Shown here piece by piece: positions 1 to 61,289 of a DNA stretch of 64,000 nt (position 1 is its first letter; each line of letters starts with the position of its first letter). The translations under genes and the position numbers were made by a program. Origin of the DNA: Polyodon spathula (taxonomy: Eukaryota > Chordata > Actinopteri > Acipenseriformes > Polyodontidae); contig NC_054549.1 of the NCBI RefSeq assembly GCF_017654505.1, positions 26,534,147 to 26,598,146 of the forward strand, read 5' to 3'. The notes below the pieces were generated by a model that saw only the letters and a list, made by a program, of their open reading frames with translations, did no database searches and was not told the DNA's origin.

Positions 1-1528
1 CTTAACTCTGTATCTCGTTATAGACAAAACAGTTGTGTACAGGAAGCATTGCTGCAGATCCCTTTGTGCTTTAGATAGTGTGATTATTGATATAAATTTT
101 TCAGGACAATAAATAATCCAGATTAAATTATGGAAAATCCCACGCTAATCAATTATTGATCCAACTCTACTATTAGTGGTATAACAATATTCTGATGTCA
201 CAATGCTATATGCAGTAAACAATATGGATTACTGTACATGCGATGGTTCTTGTATGACGCATAATAAGATTGAATGATCATTTAACGATGTAGTATTTTG
301 TTAAAAGACAAAAAATAAATGTGTTATGGAAAGCACATATTCACACTATAAAACACGATGTACTCTTTATTCACTAACTATCTGGTGAACTACAATGAGT
401 TACGTTGTGATTTTGGTCTTCTACAAACATTGAATACGACATAACATGTAACTAAAGTATCCTACAAAGTGAATCGTTACACACGGTCTACTACATGTGC
501 TATATGTAAGGACAATCTCACGAATTCACTGTTCGCAATATTTCAATGCTTTCTCATGTGTAATTTATATAGTAAAATATACGGTATATCGAGTCCCCCA
601 ACCTTCTTTTACAGTGTGTATATTTATTTTAGATAAACCACAGGCTCAAATTAGCTTCTTCCCAAGCCTGTCTGGGGCAGCAGAATGTTATCTCAATGCA
701 CTTCCTCTCTGGCCCTTGTGTTTCTCTGGTCTTCGGAGACTATAATTACTCTACCATACAACAATGAACTTGCCTCTACAATCACTCTCCTAATTACTGT
801 GGCAGTTCCAACTACAAACACATTTACAAATTGAACAGCCGAACCTTTGAACAGCTGAACCTTTCCTTCCTGTGTAACTACAGGCTTTGCTGCAGTGAAA
901 TTATCCAAGAAGCTGGTGGCTGGGAGACCAATGATCCTAACCCAGTGCAAGATGACATCTCCTTTTTTATAACTACAAACTGCCCATTGTATTTGCATAC
1001 TGTAATTTAGGACTGTAGTGTAATCCAGGACTGCAGTGTTGTGGTTAGGATATGATTTATCCAGTCTTTGTGTTTGACAAAACAAACGTCTCTATGCTTT
1101 TCAGTCCATCGGTCATTCCAGATTAGTGGAACAAATATTGGAGAGATGTGGTTGATGATATATAAACTACATGTGATGGGGAAGAGGGTTTCAGGGCTGG
1201 CATTCAAAAGATGATTTTTCTCTATATGGGGGATTAATTACACAAATAACATTAGTCTACTGGGGGGGGTATGGGGGGGCAGGCTATAGCAAACCAAAAA
1301 AGAGCTCAGCCTTGCTATTCGTTTCTTTCAGCAAGTTATACAGCATCTGTGTTGTTTTTGCTGCACACCGGACTGTGACAGCTGAGAACTCTCTCGGTCA
1401 AAACTGCGGCACGAGTAGGGGGGCGTGCTACCAGACTGAGTGCTCTGTGATTGGTTGTTTATGTTCCGTTAATGTGTATCCGTGTGACCTGGACGTCCAC
1501 TTTCCTGGACTTTGTGTGTGTGGTGTGT

Positions 1529-1560
1529 GTGGGGGTGGGGGGGGGGGGGGGGGGGGGGGT
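1529..1560. repeat. long poly-G tract
   Basis: Near-pure run of G with two T interruptions, preceded by a GTGTGTGTGG stretch. Confidence 0.95.
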
Positions 1561-2377
1561 AATAATAATGTACCCAAGCAGGAGGAGTCATGGAAAAAAT
1601 TTTAAAACTGATTTCCAGGCCTGGAAAAAGTATTATAAAAGTCTTGAAAAAACTGCCTTAGAAAAGGTTTACACTATATGTTGTTTAAAACTACCGTTTT
1701 GTTTTTTCTGTCTGTTTCCTTGGCTATTTTCCTGTATTTTACTTGTATTTTCTGTGGTTGCTAAGTAACGAACTTGGCAACAAAGGCATATACGTCACTA
1801 CTTAACCACTGCCAGAAAAGTGTGGGGGTATATACATTTTTTTATCGTGGAAAACAGTAAAAACATTGGTTTGATCCAAGTCCGCACTGCACCGTTTACA
1901 GCTGACGTTAGCAGCAGCGCGTCTGCAACAAGATGCTGGCAGTTTTGGTTTGGAGACTACAAAACAAATATGTATTAAATAATACAGGCTAGGTAGTTGT
2001 TAGTTTAGTTTGTTTTTATTATGTATTAATTCAATTATATTCATTAAAAAAAGAGGAGAGAACCAGACTTTTTTTTGTGTGGTTGTGTTTTTTGTGAACA
2101 GATTTAAGTTCGGCACGAACTCTAAATAAAACGTTGTTACTGTTATTAAGCACGAGTAATAATCTGAAGTGGTGGTATTTCAAAATAACAAAATCATGGT
2201 TTCACTTTAATGAAGTACACTAGAATGGCTTTACTATTAAAAAAATGTTGTTCTTTGTTAAAATCTATTTTCAGATTTCATATTAAGCTTTTTGTGCCCA
2301 TTCAATCAAACCAAGTAGGAATTTGCACCATTTAAGACGTTTTTCAAATCAAATAAGTAACTGTTAACCAAAATTAT

Positions 2378-2385
2378 TCTTATTA

Positions 2386-2421
<36 letters not shown>
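2378..2421. repeat. (ATT)n microsatellite
   Basis: About 12 perfect units after an imperfect start. Confidence 0.95.
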
Positions 2422-2424
<3 letters not shown>

Positions 2425-2705
2425 GGTTAACTTCATATAATTGAAGTATATTGTACGTGTAGACATTGAAAAACGCGACTGGTCCCAACAATAATAAAAG
2501 ATAAAAAAAAACAAAAAGTCAAATGCAAAGTTTTTTTAATCAGAAACGGGGGGGGTACCAATGTCTTAGTCACATTAGAATATAATGGTCTGTGTAAAGA
2601 TTGTACTTACAATTGTCAAACGTTTTGTATACCGTAAATTTTACCTGTAAGAGAACATCAGTAAAAATATATCTTTCAAGAGTTATCAAACAATATTTTT
2701 TTTTG

Positions 2706-2798
2706 CGGGGGGGGGGGGGGGGTATTTAATTAAATTAAATTTTTCTCTGTGTCTATGTCGACTGCTGTACCGGGACGGAGGGGGGGGGGGGGGGGGTG
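2706..2798. repeat. two long poly-G runs
   Basis: Runs of about 17 G at 2706-2722 and 18 G at 2779-2796 lie within 90 bp of each other. Confidence 0.95.
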
Positions 2799-4511
2799 GT
2801 TAAGGTCGATTTAACGCCTGTCAGTTGAGAGCATTGACAATTGACAAAGACCTGCTCTTTCAGAGCTGCTCCAGGGAGCTGACTCCCTGGTATGTGTCAT
2901 TATTAAAACTGTCCGTGCCGGCTAGCAATGTTTAACAGGATGGGATTAGTGCCAGTTAAAGCATCAGTATTCCCAACAACCTCAGCAAACAGAGAGGAGG
3001 AGAGACAAGGGGAGTGTTGGGATCAATAGAGGAGGAGAGACAAGGGGGCTATCAAGCTAAACAGTGTTTTCAGTGTACATGCAACAGTGTAACGCATTCA
3101 AAATCTGAAGAAATGCTCTACGAGATGACAGACGCGGAATCAAGTATGACACCCTGAGATGTACAACATGCTGTGTCAGAATCATGCAAATCTCTAACTA
3201 AGTTTTGTAGGAACAGTTAAACTTGTCAGTAGTCAAAAACAGTAGTCTATGTTATTGGTTTTAGTGTACTGTTTAAAAGCTGTTGTGTATGTTGATGTAA
3301 GTAAAACTACATTATTTTGTGACCTTTTCCGTGAGTTGTTGTTTTTTTCTCCCCCACACCTCGCCGGTGAAATGTATACAAAATTAGTGTGGCAAAATCG
3401 TAGCCTTACTCATAACATTACAACGAATCATTATAATTCTATTCAGTAAACGTTTTATTTTACAACTGTGTATCCCGATAATTTGTTAAGAACTGACTTA
3501 TAATAGTACAATGCATTATGAAAAGGTTCTAGTAGGTTCTAACTAACAGCAGAATACAAATCAAGTAAAATCAGGACACTATTATATACTGATACACTTC
3601 CCTAAATCAAACTAAAGGCTTTTTAGAAGGCTCTAAAGTGCGTTACTAGATCATGTTTTTATGTATGTGTTGCACTCTCTCCTTCCCTTCTCTACCCAAC
3701 ACTGTAATCCAAGGAATTTCAGCTCTAACTGTGAAATTTTAGGGAGTGACTGGCCCATCCAAGCCAAGCGGAATATCCTTTGAAAACGAACCACTTGCAA
3801 TCTACAAATGACGAAATGATGCAAAATGAGGTAATATTATTATACTATAAAATATGAATTGGAAGCATGTGTAGCAGGGCAGAGGTTGGGCATCAACCGG
3901 AAACCACAAATCCTCCAAGCGAGCATCTTAACCAATATATGAAAGAGCTCATGTGTACACATAGTTAGTGAGCTTTGAAACCTCCAAACATGGACTGAGG
4001 TCAGGATCTGTAACGGCAGCTCTCCACTTAACTGCTGGATTTCAATCTACACGGACCGGTGCAGGATTGAAGAACAGCAAGTAGCGAATTCCATGAAAGC
4101 TGTTTCACCAATACACTCATTACAGCTGTCAGGAACAACACAGGGATTCAGGACTGTCATCCAATTTGTAACCCTCAATAATAAAACTTTTGTAATGGTT
4201 CTTACTTTCTTTATTGCTGGTGCTTACCTTTCTGATCATAATGATTCCATAATGAAAGTTAGATTCTAACTTTGTTCGTGTTTGTTCTCACATATCCTAT
4301 ATTCATAAATTACTGTAACTCATTGTACAGTAACTTTTCAGTCTGTCAAACAAACTGTACACGATCTCCCTAGCGGGTTCAGTAAAATATATTAACAGGC
4401 AAGACACCCTGTAAAGCTATACAGCAAAACCTGATGATGAGGGCTTCAGAACAAGCTAAGTAACAGAGATTGACCTGATTACATGCTGCTGTAAACCAAT
4501 TTAAATACTTT

Positions 4512-4750
4512 ATGGCTTTTACACTTGGCAGTTATTGCTAGCAATTACTGCTAGCCATAGTTGCTAGCAATTAATTGCCAGTGATTTTTCTAATCTACAA
4601 TTGCTAGCAGTTCCATGGAAATTCAACCTGGCACTGACAACTACAATACATTATATTAAGTACTTAGGTTATATACTAACAGCATATTTTTCAACAGCAA
4701 TTTGTGTACTATCAGTTATTGCCATAAGTAATTGTCAAGTGTAAAGCCAC
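4512..4750. mobile_element. MITE-like element with terminal inverted repeats
   Basis: The left end reads ATGGCTTTTACACTTGGCAG and the right end is the near complement (...CAAGTGTAAAGCCAC), with further matching sequence inside (AATTACT / AGTAATT). The interior holds several TTGCTAGCAATT palindromes. No coding capacity. Non-autonomous DNA transposon by structure. Confidence 0.6.
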
Positions 4751-5679
4751 AGCTCTTTAAAATCACAGATTCATCTGTTTGTATGGAAAGTCAAATAATT
4801 AATACTTGAGAAATACTGGAGGGATCTGTGATTACACAGGAAACTTCAGAGTTAACTAATTTTCCAAATATATCTATTGGGAATTATACAGGGGCAGCAC
4901 TGGTTTTAGCAGTAGAGGAACATGTTGTTACTCTTGAAAGCTGCTTGCAAGATCCTGGCGTGACAAGCAGCACTGGTCATCTTCAAGCTCTGCTATATAC
5001 TAGCTCAGAAATCATAACTGAAACTATAAAGCAGCCTTTTCTACATAAGGTGTTTTCCCAACAATTCACTATAGTTTCAGCCATTAGAAATAGGTCCAAC
5101 TATTTCTAAACCTGTATTTAAATCTTAGTTCAATTTGCTGATTTTAGGCTAGTTGTACTTTACTTTAATCCTCTCCACTTTCATGAGCTACCATGGGGGA
5201 AAAAAAAAAAAAATCTTTTTAAACAGCTCAAGGCAACAGAACTATTCAACGACAGCCAAATTCTATGTAAGGTGCTCTTTTTAAAAATGGAGAAGCCTTC
5301 GAAGTTCTACCATGCAGAACCTGTGGCGACTACCACAGGGTTCATTTATTATCTACAACTCTAGCATCGCTCTATTGTCCCAAGTGGGCTGGACAAATTG
5401 GAGGCCAGAAAGCTAGAGCTACATTCCCCAGATAAAGAGCAACCATGAATTTGCTGAGGAGAACAGCTGTGAGATACATAAGACCATCTGGTTTGAAAAT
5501 GAGGAACCCGTCTGTGGGGGGTGAATTGTGGGAAAAAAAGGAGAAACCTGCTTGTACTTTAACAATCAGACACACATGGTATACTTTCATTTAAAAAAAA
5601 ATAATCTGAATTTTACAAGCATTCAAGTATGGGTGTGTATGGGAGAAGTCATGAAATTCTCCCCTATAAAACAGTGTAA

Positions 5680-5830
5680 AAGCATGGCAAAGTGTAATAT
5701 AGCACAGTGAAAGTGTGGTTAAACATTGGTAAGCACTGTAAAGCTCAGAGAGGTACAGTAAAGCATAACAAACCAAAGTAAACTAGGGTAAATACATAGT
5801 AAAACAATGGGAAACTTGTAATATCTTTGT
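5680..5830. repeat. AAAGCATGGTAAA-type dispersed repeat
   Basis: Series of short motifs such as AAAGCATGGCAAAG, GGTAAGCACTGTAAAG, GAGAGGTACAGTAAAG and AACCAAAGTAAACTAGGGTA. Same family as 13260-13420, 14800-15040, 23825-23965, 27140-27250 and 48040-48150. Confidence 0.55.
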
Positions 5831-6456
5831 TCATTAATACATACAATAATTCTGCTGAATACAGGCAGAGAAGCACTTAGTACTCTTAGTACTTTGTGGG
5901 GTTTACAAAACCTGCTACAACAGACCCCGTTAATCTGTGCAGATTGGGACCGATTTGAGCTTGTAGATTTGGATTTCAATTCAAAAGGTTGACCAAACCA
6001 TACAACCGAGGTTACAGCAGTCTAATGAACCATTCCCATCTCAGTGGACAGCAGACACTGACTGACCTGCTACACAATGCCCAGCTCTCAGAGTATTATT
6101 CGAGTGATTTGGGTCAGTGTGCTTTTTTTTTTTTTTATTCTGCAAATGTGGTCATCCTATGAAAAGGACACATTGGTTAATACAGCCACTGTATTTTGGG
6201 ATGAACTGGTTACATGGGAACCTACCAACAAGCCCCTTATAAAGTCACGTAGATCTTTATGCTATGCCATGTTTGTTGCTGAATAGCTGCACACAACTTT
6301 CACTCAGCTTAAAATCTCTATACAAAATCACTGTTGCAGAGACACAGACAAAAATAGACAGCAAACATTTAAAAGTCACTTCCGATTTCATATACTGGTT
6401 TACCTGAAAAATGTATTAAGATTAAGTTTTTTTTATTGTTGTTCCTAAACTAATAA

Positions 6457-6618
6457 AACATTTTGAAAAGGCAATAAACAAGTGAACACAACCAGAACCC
6501 ATGAATACCAAACATTTTGAAAAGGCAATAAACAAGTGAGCACAACCAGAACCCATGAATACCAAACATTTTGAAAAGGCAATAAACAAGTGAGCACAAC
6601 CAGAACCCATGAATACCA
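6457..6618. repeat. 54-bp tandem repeat, three copies
   Basis: Starts AACATTTTGAAAAGGCAATA and repeats at 6457, 6511 and 6565, nearly identical. The length is a multiple of three, so it gives a repeating open frame by chance. Confidence 0.95.
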
Positions 6619-7444
6619 AACTGCCTCGGTTAAAAACAGTTCCTCAACGAGAGATGCCATGCTGTAAAAGTGAACAGTGGAATTTCTGAAGCTGAGCACT
6701 GCTTCATCGAACAAAGCTCTGCAAAGATTGAAAGCCACTAAGCGGTAAACTGCTAGTCACAGAAAACTAAAAAAATCTGTTTGGTCTGTGCTATAACATA
6801 CCACACCCTGGGACTCAGGCACTATTGCTGTAATAATACTACCATTTACAGGTGAGTGACTAGTTATAATTCTTTTGAAAACCGACACACTTTGCTGAAC
6901 AGAACCGAGTATCCAGCACCTGCAGATAAAACTCAAACATAACAATCTGGGAGTGACAGGGGGTAAGGACAATCTTACATACAAGTTTGTCTACTCGACC
7001 CTTAGTCATATTAGATTGTATAGGGTGTGAGGAAAGGGTTAGGGAACTTGATACATGCTATTCAGGAATCAAGGGTTCTAAATTAGAATCTACTGCATAC
7101 TGTGACTGGAACTACATTCCAGGGCACACAATAGCCTAAGTCCTTACAGAAGCATAGACTCTACTGTAAATTCTGCTACAATTCAGCTAAAACACATAAT
7201 GGTAACAGAATGTGCTTACATGAGGATTAATGCTTCCACCTAGTCCAATCTGTGTATTAGTGAACTACCTTAGTAATGCGCTAGTAATAAGTAGTACGAG
7301 TTTAAATGTATGGTTTATAAAATCATATATTCACTACAGCTAAGAGTTCCAAAAATGTAATACCTTGTAGGCTATGCACAACCCTTTTGAAATTTTAAAG
7401 GCAATAGGACTAGCACCGTTTGTGATTAATAACGACTGCGATAA

Positions 7445-7462
7445 CCCCCCCCCCCCCCCCCC
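7445..7462. repeat. poly-C run
   Basis: About 17-18 C followed by an A-rich AAAATAAAAATAAAA stretch. Confidence 0.95.
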
Positions 7463-7941
7463 AAAATAAAAATAAAAATAAAAAATAAAACAACTAATAG
7501 TAATAATAATAATATATCAAACTAGATCGACTTGATACAGCAGAGGACGTGATAGAAAGTAACAAACATTTACACTTGTAAAAATATCAACAAACAACAC
7601 GCCACTGTGTTCCTACTACAAATATTTATTGTAGTGAACAAGTGTAAACTAAACTATTTGCTTTTTTTGTTTGTTTGTTTAGCAAAAATGTAATCAAGCG
7701 CATCTTTGCACATTTACATGCAATAACCTAGTGCTTTTACGGAAAAAGTCTATCCATGCAAAAACAAAATGTGAATCATTTTATTTATTAATTATTATTA
7801 TTATTATTATATAGCAAAGGAAACATCGGACTAATATTGCCAGGTGAACCTACACATCAACTGAACAAATCTAGCGTTTCCAGGACTCACTGCAGCACTT
7901 CCCATACGCTAAATAGATACATTAATAATAATTGTACTTAC

Positions 7942-8018
7942 CACATAATAATAAGAGTATCTCCTTCATGACTTTCATAAATGTGCTGTTATATTTAAAA
8001 CTATTTCCCCGTTAAAAC
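7942..8018 (-). CDS. possible first coding exon of a neighbouring secreted protein (partial)
   Basis: On the minus strand an acceptor (TTATTTTTTTATATTTCAG) and a donor (TGTG|GTAAGTAC) bound a 77-nt exon. An ATG at 7976-7978 begins MKVMKEILLLLC, a signal-peptide start, and the exon leaves in phase 1, as lamb4 exon 1 does. The rest of the gene would lie to the left, partly beyond the window. LAMB1 follows LAMB4 in the same orientation in mammals (established), so lamb1 is the best guess. No laminin motif was found in 1-7941 to confirm it. Confidence 0.45.
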
Positions 8019-8354
8019 CTGAAATATAAAAAAATAATTGGTTAATCGGTGGGGAAACCTTTAAACAGATCGAAAGTGTTCACAACCCTCTGGAAGTATT
8101 CCGTAACAACCTTTGCAAAATCATTTCTGAAAGTTATAACAACTCCTTTGAAAGTTTTATTAGGCTAAAAGGGGATTTTTTAAGCTTTTCAGCTTAAAAA
8201 AAAAACCTGCAACTTTGTAAAACCAATTAGGGAAATGCACGTTTGGGAAAATAAAGTAGGCACAACAAAACTGTGCTTCCATACAGTACATTTTAATTTG
8301 CACTCAACGTGCTGGTAATAACATATACAACAAACAACCACCACGTTTACTTAC

Positions 8355-8430
8355 CAATGGGCCGCGTATCCCCGACTATAAACTGAAGTGAAGCAGATCG
8401 CACTGTTATTTAAAGCGCATAAAAACTTTT
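8355..8430 (-). promoter_or_regulatory. possible noncoding first exon and core promoter of the same neighbour
   Basis: A good donor CCCATTG|GTAAGTAA (GT at 8353-8354) ends a CpG-containing stretch (GGGGATACGCGGCCC). On the minus strand CTTTAAATAAC, a TATA-like box, lies about 60-70 nt upstream of the donor. It would join the exon at 7942-8018 across a 336-nt intron. The upper boundary is uncertain. Confidence 0.35.
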
Positions 8431-8956
8431 CACAAAAGTTCAGAGCAGCAGTTGTAACAGGAAAACTATGTGATGGATTTTACGGGTGGGACTGAAGAGA
8501 AAGGGGATATCAAGAGCATTGAGTGATTTAAGGTTTGCGGCTCCTGTTCACAGACGTCACTAAACATTTAACACAGCCTATTGCTTTTCAGAGGTTTTCT
8601 TTCAAAGCTTGCATTTTACTTTAGATAATGGTTTTCCTGCTGTTTTGTTTTTCTTTGTTTAGATTGTTAGTTAAGCATAAGCCTGTTGTTGTCTTATAGG
8701 TGAAAAAAAAAAACATCTACACTTCGTGTCTACTGTCCTTTGTTATTTAATTCACAAAACAGTTAAATGTTCTGCAGTGTCTATTCCTGTTGCAGGGCAC
8801 TTGAAACTCCACTTCGGGTTTTCCTAATGGCCTCTTCCCAGTCGAGCTCTGAGTCTAAGTAGCGTTTTCAGGCTGGAATGTACAAACTGAAAGGCCTCCT
8901 GATCCGCACAATGAAATACTTTAACTCCGGCCCCGGGTCGGCTCAACAGGTACAGG

Positions 8957-8959
<3 letters not shown>

Positions 8960-8990
<31 letters not shown>
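8960..8990. repeat. poly-A run of about 31 nt
   Basis: Perfect A run after GGTATT. It could be the tail of a retrocopy, but no source sequence was recognised upstream. Confidence 0.95.
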
Positions 8991-8992
<2 letters not shown>

Positions 8993-9924
8993 GTAGTCAG
9001 TTGTATGTTGTGTAGTTTTCATTAGTATCTATTCAAGTTATCCAGGTCTTAATTCACTATAACTTTAAGAAAATAAATAAAAAATAAAAAACAAATTATT
9101 TACTATTTACTAATAGTTGTAATTCATTCTAAAAACTCTCCCGTGGGGGGAACATTTTAAAATACGTTTATTTTTTCTATTTTAATTTACAATTCAATAT
9201 TAAAAGAACATTGCATCTACTTTCCACTTAAAACAAAATAAACATAGAATGAAACTGCAAAAGAATGTAACATTCTTGGAGGTGTTTATTAGTAGTCAGG
9301 AGTGTATACGGCAGGCTAAACAAGGGGTTAATGTAAACTGCAGGGATAGAAATCCACCACATACTGCATTCTTGAAATAAATGGTACTGGTGGTTATTTC
9401 TGGAGAAGAAAAATATTTTTAAATGGATTTAAAACAACACTCATTGGTGTACTTAAAATAATATGAGAAAGGTTAGACAAAAATGGTTTTCTTTTGATAC
9501 CACTAGTGATACCACATTCACATGGGTTCTCCTTGTTTCTCAAAAAAACTCATCCTATCATATTTATTTTTAGAATGCAATGGGAAATGTGTCTGAACAT
9601 AGCAGTACTCAAAGCACAGTATTTCAGAACACGAGTGACGCAGTGAGGCAATGTTTTGTGAAGACATTCAAGATGAAAAACCATGAAGAGAAAAGACAGG
9701 AGTTCCCACGATTGAATCCTCTGGGAAGGCACTGATTAAAGAACAGCTGTTTTAACACAAGATGTGATGCACCATGTCTGGACTTCAGTACCTTAATAAG
9801 CAACTTGCTAGGGGGCTGAAGATTATAGACTATAGCTATCTGTACTAATGCATGCTTACTATTCTTTATAATCACTGCTTGTCATTTTCTGTTTCAGCTA
9901 TTACGTCCTGGTAGTTTTTTGAAA

Positions 9925-10065
9925 CTCAGAAGTCTAAAGCACCTCTGTGGCCTCAGAAGGGCTCTGAAACATGTCTCCTTTCTAAGTACAGCTGGTACAT
10001 CAGAGTGTAACTGTTAAGCTGTCGCCCTGCAACACTGCCCCCAGTGGATGTATGAAATACATCAG
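9925..10065 (+). repeat. dispersed repeat, copy 1 (TAAGTACAGCTGGTACA family)
   Basis: Shares CTAAGTACAGCTGGTACA.CAG and CCCTGCAACACT blocks with 47225-47340. Unclassified. Confidence 0.5.
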
Positions 10066-12433
10066 TAAGGCACCAGAAAGTGATGTGTGAAACAAAACAT
10101 TAAACAAAGTGATTCTACATTAATTGATATTTCTTTTGTGTATCTGAGCATCTTATTCAGTTATTCTGATAGATATGAAGACTTTACTATGCTCTTTCCC
10201 CCCCAAAAATGTGGTTCTCCACATGGCAGGATTGCTAATTTACGAGCCTGTCATTCCTTTTACTTCTGGAGCCCTTGGTTTGATGAAGTAAAATGAGTTT
10301 TGAGTGTAACAAATCTGCCAACTATCACACATGAATCCATGAACAAATACAATTGTGTCAATATGTTATTCGGTGTTATGTTTATTTTATTTGTTATTTT
10401 AAACAAAAAAAAAGAAAGAATTCACCTCTTATTTGCCATTCACAAGGAGACATGGAGCTTCATGTCTAAAGTGTTTATGTTGAAGGGCCCTCAGTGAGAT
10501 GGCAAGGTTGTCAGTTAGTGTCACTGGTATTTTCACCTGCTTCATGAATGTGCCTTCAACTGTGAGTCATCTGTGATGTTCAGAAACGAAAACAGAACTT
10601 TACATCTAAACCCATGTGAAAAAAAAAAAAATAATAATAATAATTTAATCTTTTAGAGTGCTGCTGTGAGTGTGGAAGGCACACAAAGCATAACTGCAGT
10701 AAAAGTGGAATTTACTGACCAAGTTTAACAGTCCTCTTTACGAAGGATTAACAGGAGGGAGTCTATCTCCTGAGGAGATTTAGGGACAACAGATAGGAAG
10801 ATTTTAGAATATTGAGTTCCCCCTACTGGAGAAAGAGAAGTATCACATCCAGATTTAATTTTGAACTGAAATTTTAATGTTCCATAGTTCTGTGGTGAAA
10901 TAAGTGTTACAAAAGCCCTGTATGTTTATTAAAATGATACAGGACAATACATTCCAATGTGATATTTGATAATTCCCTAATTAGCACACAGTTACATTTC
11001 CACCACACCTCTATTAAAATGCATATGCATTATGTTAATATAGAGCTGGTCCTGATAGGAGGGAGATATTGGGATTGACTCACATTAGCAGACAATGGTA
11101 TTAATGGCGAGCTGGTCTTTAAATAGCTGGCTTTGAGAAAAAAAAAATATTCGCAGTTTTGTCAAAAACACATTTTAACCAGAAAATAAATACTTCTTTC
11201 AGCTTTAGAAAAGAAACAGACAACACAACAAACTAAGAAATCTAATATATCAAATGTATATTTATTATCTGTGTGGGTCTCTGTAATTACACATCTTTTT
11301 CAGAAACAAAATACTTATTTAGTAGAACAGATTTAAAGAACACATTTTAGCTGGTATTGGGGGTGAATCAGTAATGACAGGCATGGCGTTTGGCTTCTTT
11401 TCGAGCGAGGTTACCCAGCTAATATCCTCTAGGTCAATGATTCCCAAACTCTGGCCCTCATGCATTCCACTACAGATATTATTTCCAACCACATTCTGAA
11501 ATGGACTAAAACTGTTGATTGGAACAGATCAAATGAGCAAGATTTAGGAACTATCCTCCTAGATTTTGTTACAGGTTTTAACTGTATGAATAGGTGTGGA
11601 ATGGATTTCATATCACAAAGCAGTTCCAATGTAATTACATTGTTATTGAAACTGAAAACTGATCTCCAGTGCATATTAAAGACAGCATTCACAGGTATTG
11701 TAGTCTGTGAGAATTATCATGTGCATATCAAACTACCAAATAGAAACAAACAGGACAGTGGCTGGGTGACCCTGATAAACACAATGTACAGGCACTAGGG
11801 TAATATGTTGTGTTTGAAAACATGGATAACAAACTAGGCAATGTACAGCCTCATGTAATACCTGAAGCCATCAGTGGAAGCACTTGATAAGTCCTGCTTT
11901 TTAGGCATGTTTAATTAAGAGTTCTCTATTGTTCTATAAATACTGTGACACAAGCCACTTTCAAAACCAGATGATGAAATGCACTTGCTCTGAGGTTTTC
12001 GATTGCTAAATTCTTATTGTTTGTGGAAATCTGACAGATGTATTCATTAAGATGTTCTCTTACTGGAATAGGCCAGCTCATTTACACTGGGGTAAATATA
12101 AACGTATATATTTAATTTCTGACTGCGTGCAGCAGTGTGTCTCTGAACCTTTTTGATTCAAACAGCTGTTTCTGCAAGTGATTCAACAAGAATGGTAAAC
12201 CAAATCAATGTCAAATTAGGTCACCATGATCTACGTCCACATACAATCTCATCAACAATGCAGTTTCGTCAAAATCAGAAAAGAAGGCACCATGGTCACC
12301 GTGACCTAGGTTTACAGAATGTGGAATGTAACAAATGTCCATGCAAAGTCTCAAAAACAGGTCTCAGCTCTGGCAAAAGGATGATTAAAACTGGGTGAAG
12401 ATTAGAACTGGGTGAAGAGTATATACATATGGA

Positions 12434-12888
12434 TTTATTGACTGCATACCTGTTGATAGTAAGCAGAGGAAACAGAAGCAGTATTAAAGACAACGCTATA
12501 ACCAAGTAACCCAAAATCCCATGTCCAGGCTATCTCACCTACAGAGAACCATGTTCAATCCCTGGAGTTATTTACCCCATTCCTGTACCTCCATATTGCT
12601 TTCATGCTGCTGTGAGGGCCTAATAAAACACAAGTGCCCAATATGTAATCTAAACCTTGGGAAATGGTTCAGGCAGGTTTAGAAACAGCATTCAGCATCA
12701 CTGTATCTGCATTGACCTGAACTGTAGTTATTATCACCCCTTAAGAAAGAAGAGGACAGTCAACATGTTTGTAAAACACGGGCCTTTCCCAGAATGGAAC
12801 AGTTGTCATAGAAAATGGTGTTGACTGACTGGTGCAGATTGTGTCCGGTGACCTGCGGGGAGACAGAGGGCTGCTTCTCCCCTCCTGG
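12434..12888 (-). other. lamb4: probable lamb4 3' UTR with polyadenylation signal
   Basis: The first canonical AATAAA on the minus strand after the stop lies at 12434-12439, giving a 3' UTR of about 450 nt. No other AATAAA was seen between it and the stop. The actual end needs transcript data. Confidence 0.4.
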
Positions 12889-61021
<48,133 letters not shown>

Positions 61022-61289
61022 CTCCGTGCACACAATCAAGTGCAAGTATAGAGGAGTAATTATTGTGTCTCGGTCACACAGGGAGTCTGTTTTCTCCTGA
61101 GCCACTGATCCGAGCACAGAAGCTCCCCGACTCGGAAAGGGAGTGAAATCTCTCCTCAGCAGCTCAGTGTCAGAGGTGAGAAATGCATTTCCCTGAGAGA
61201 CAAAGCAGGAAGGCTGGCATTGCCATGAGCCATGAATAATCCCAGCTGCTCTACCTGCAGTGGCACCAGGATGACAGGCATCCTGCTGT

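Larger units (their letters stand above)
1..7941. other. noncoding region left of the possible neighbour exon
   Basis: No laminin or other protein family was recognised on either strand. It holds poly-G/C runs, an (ATT)n tract, the 54-bp repeat, one MITE and one dispersed repeat. If the exon at 7942-8018 is real, this is its first large intron. Confidence 0.6.
8431..12433. other. intergenic region downstream of lamb4
   Basis: No convincing gene. A slightly GC-richer patch is at 8800-8950, followed by poly-A, and a dispersed repeat is at 9925. The rest is AT-rich with no recognised content. Confidence 0.6.

Noticed and set aside
8790..8950. Plus-strand first exon (ATG AAA TAC ... CAACAG|GTACAG) in a GC-richer patch
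   Set aside because: Only one weak donor and a 13-codon reading with no family match or partner exon.
12153..12398. An 81-codon plus-strand open frame downstream of lamb4
   Set aside because: No recognisable motif, no splice or promoter context, and it overlaps the likely lamb4 polyadenylation area.
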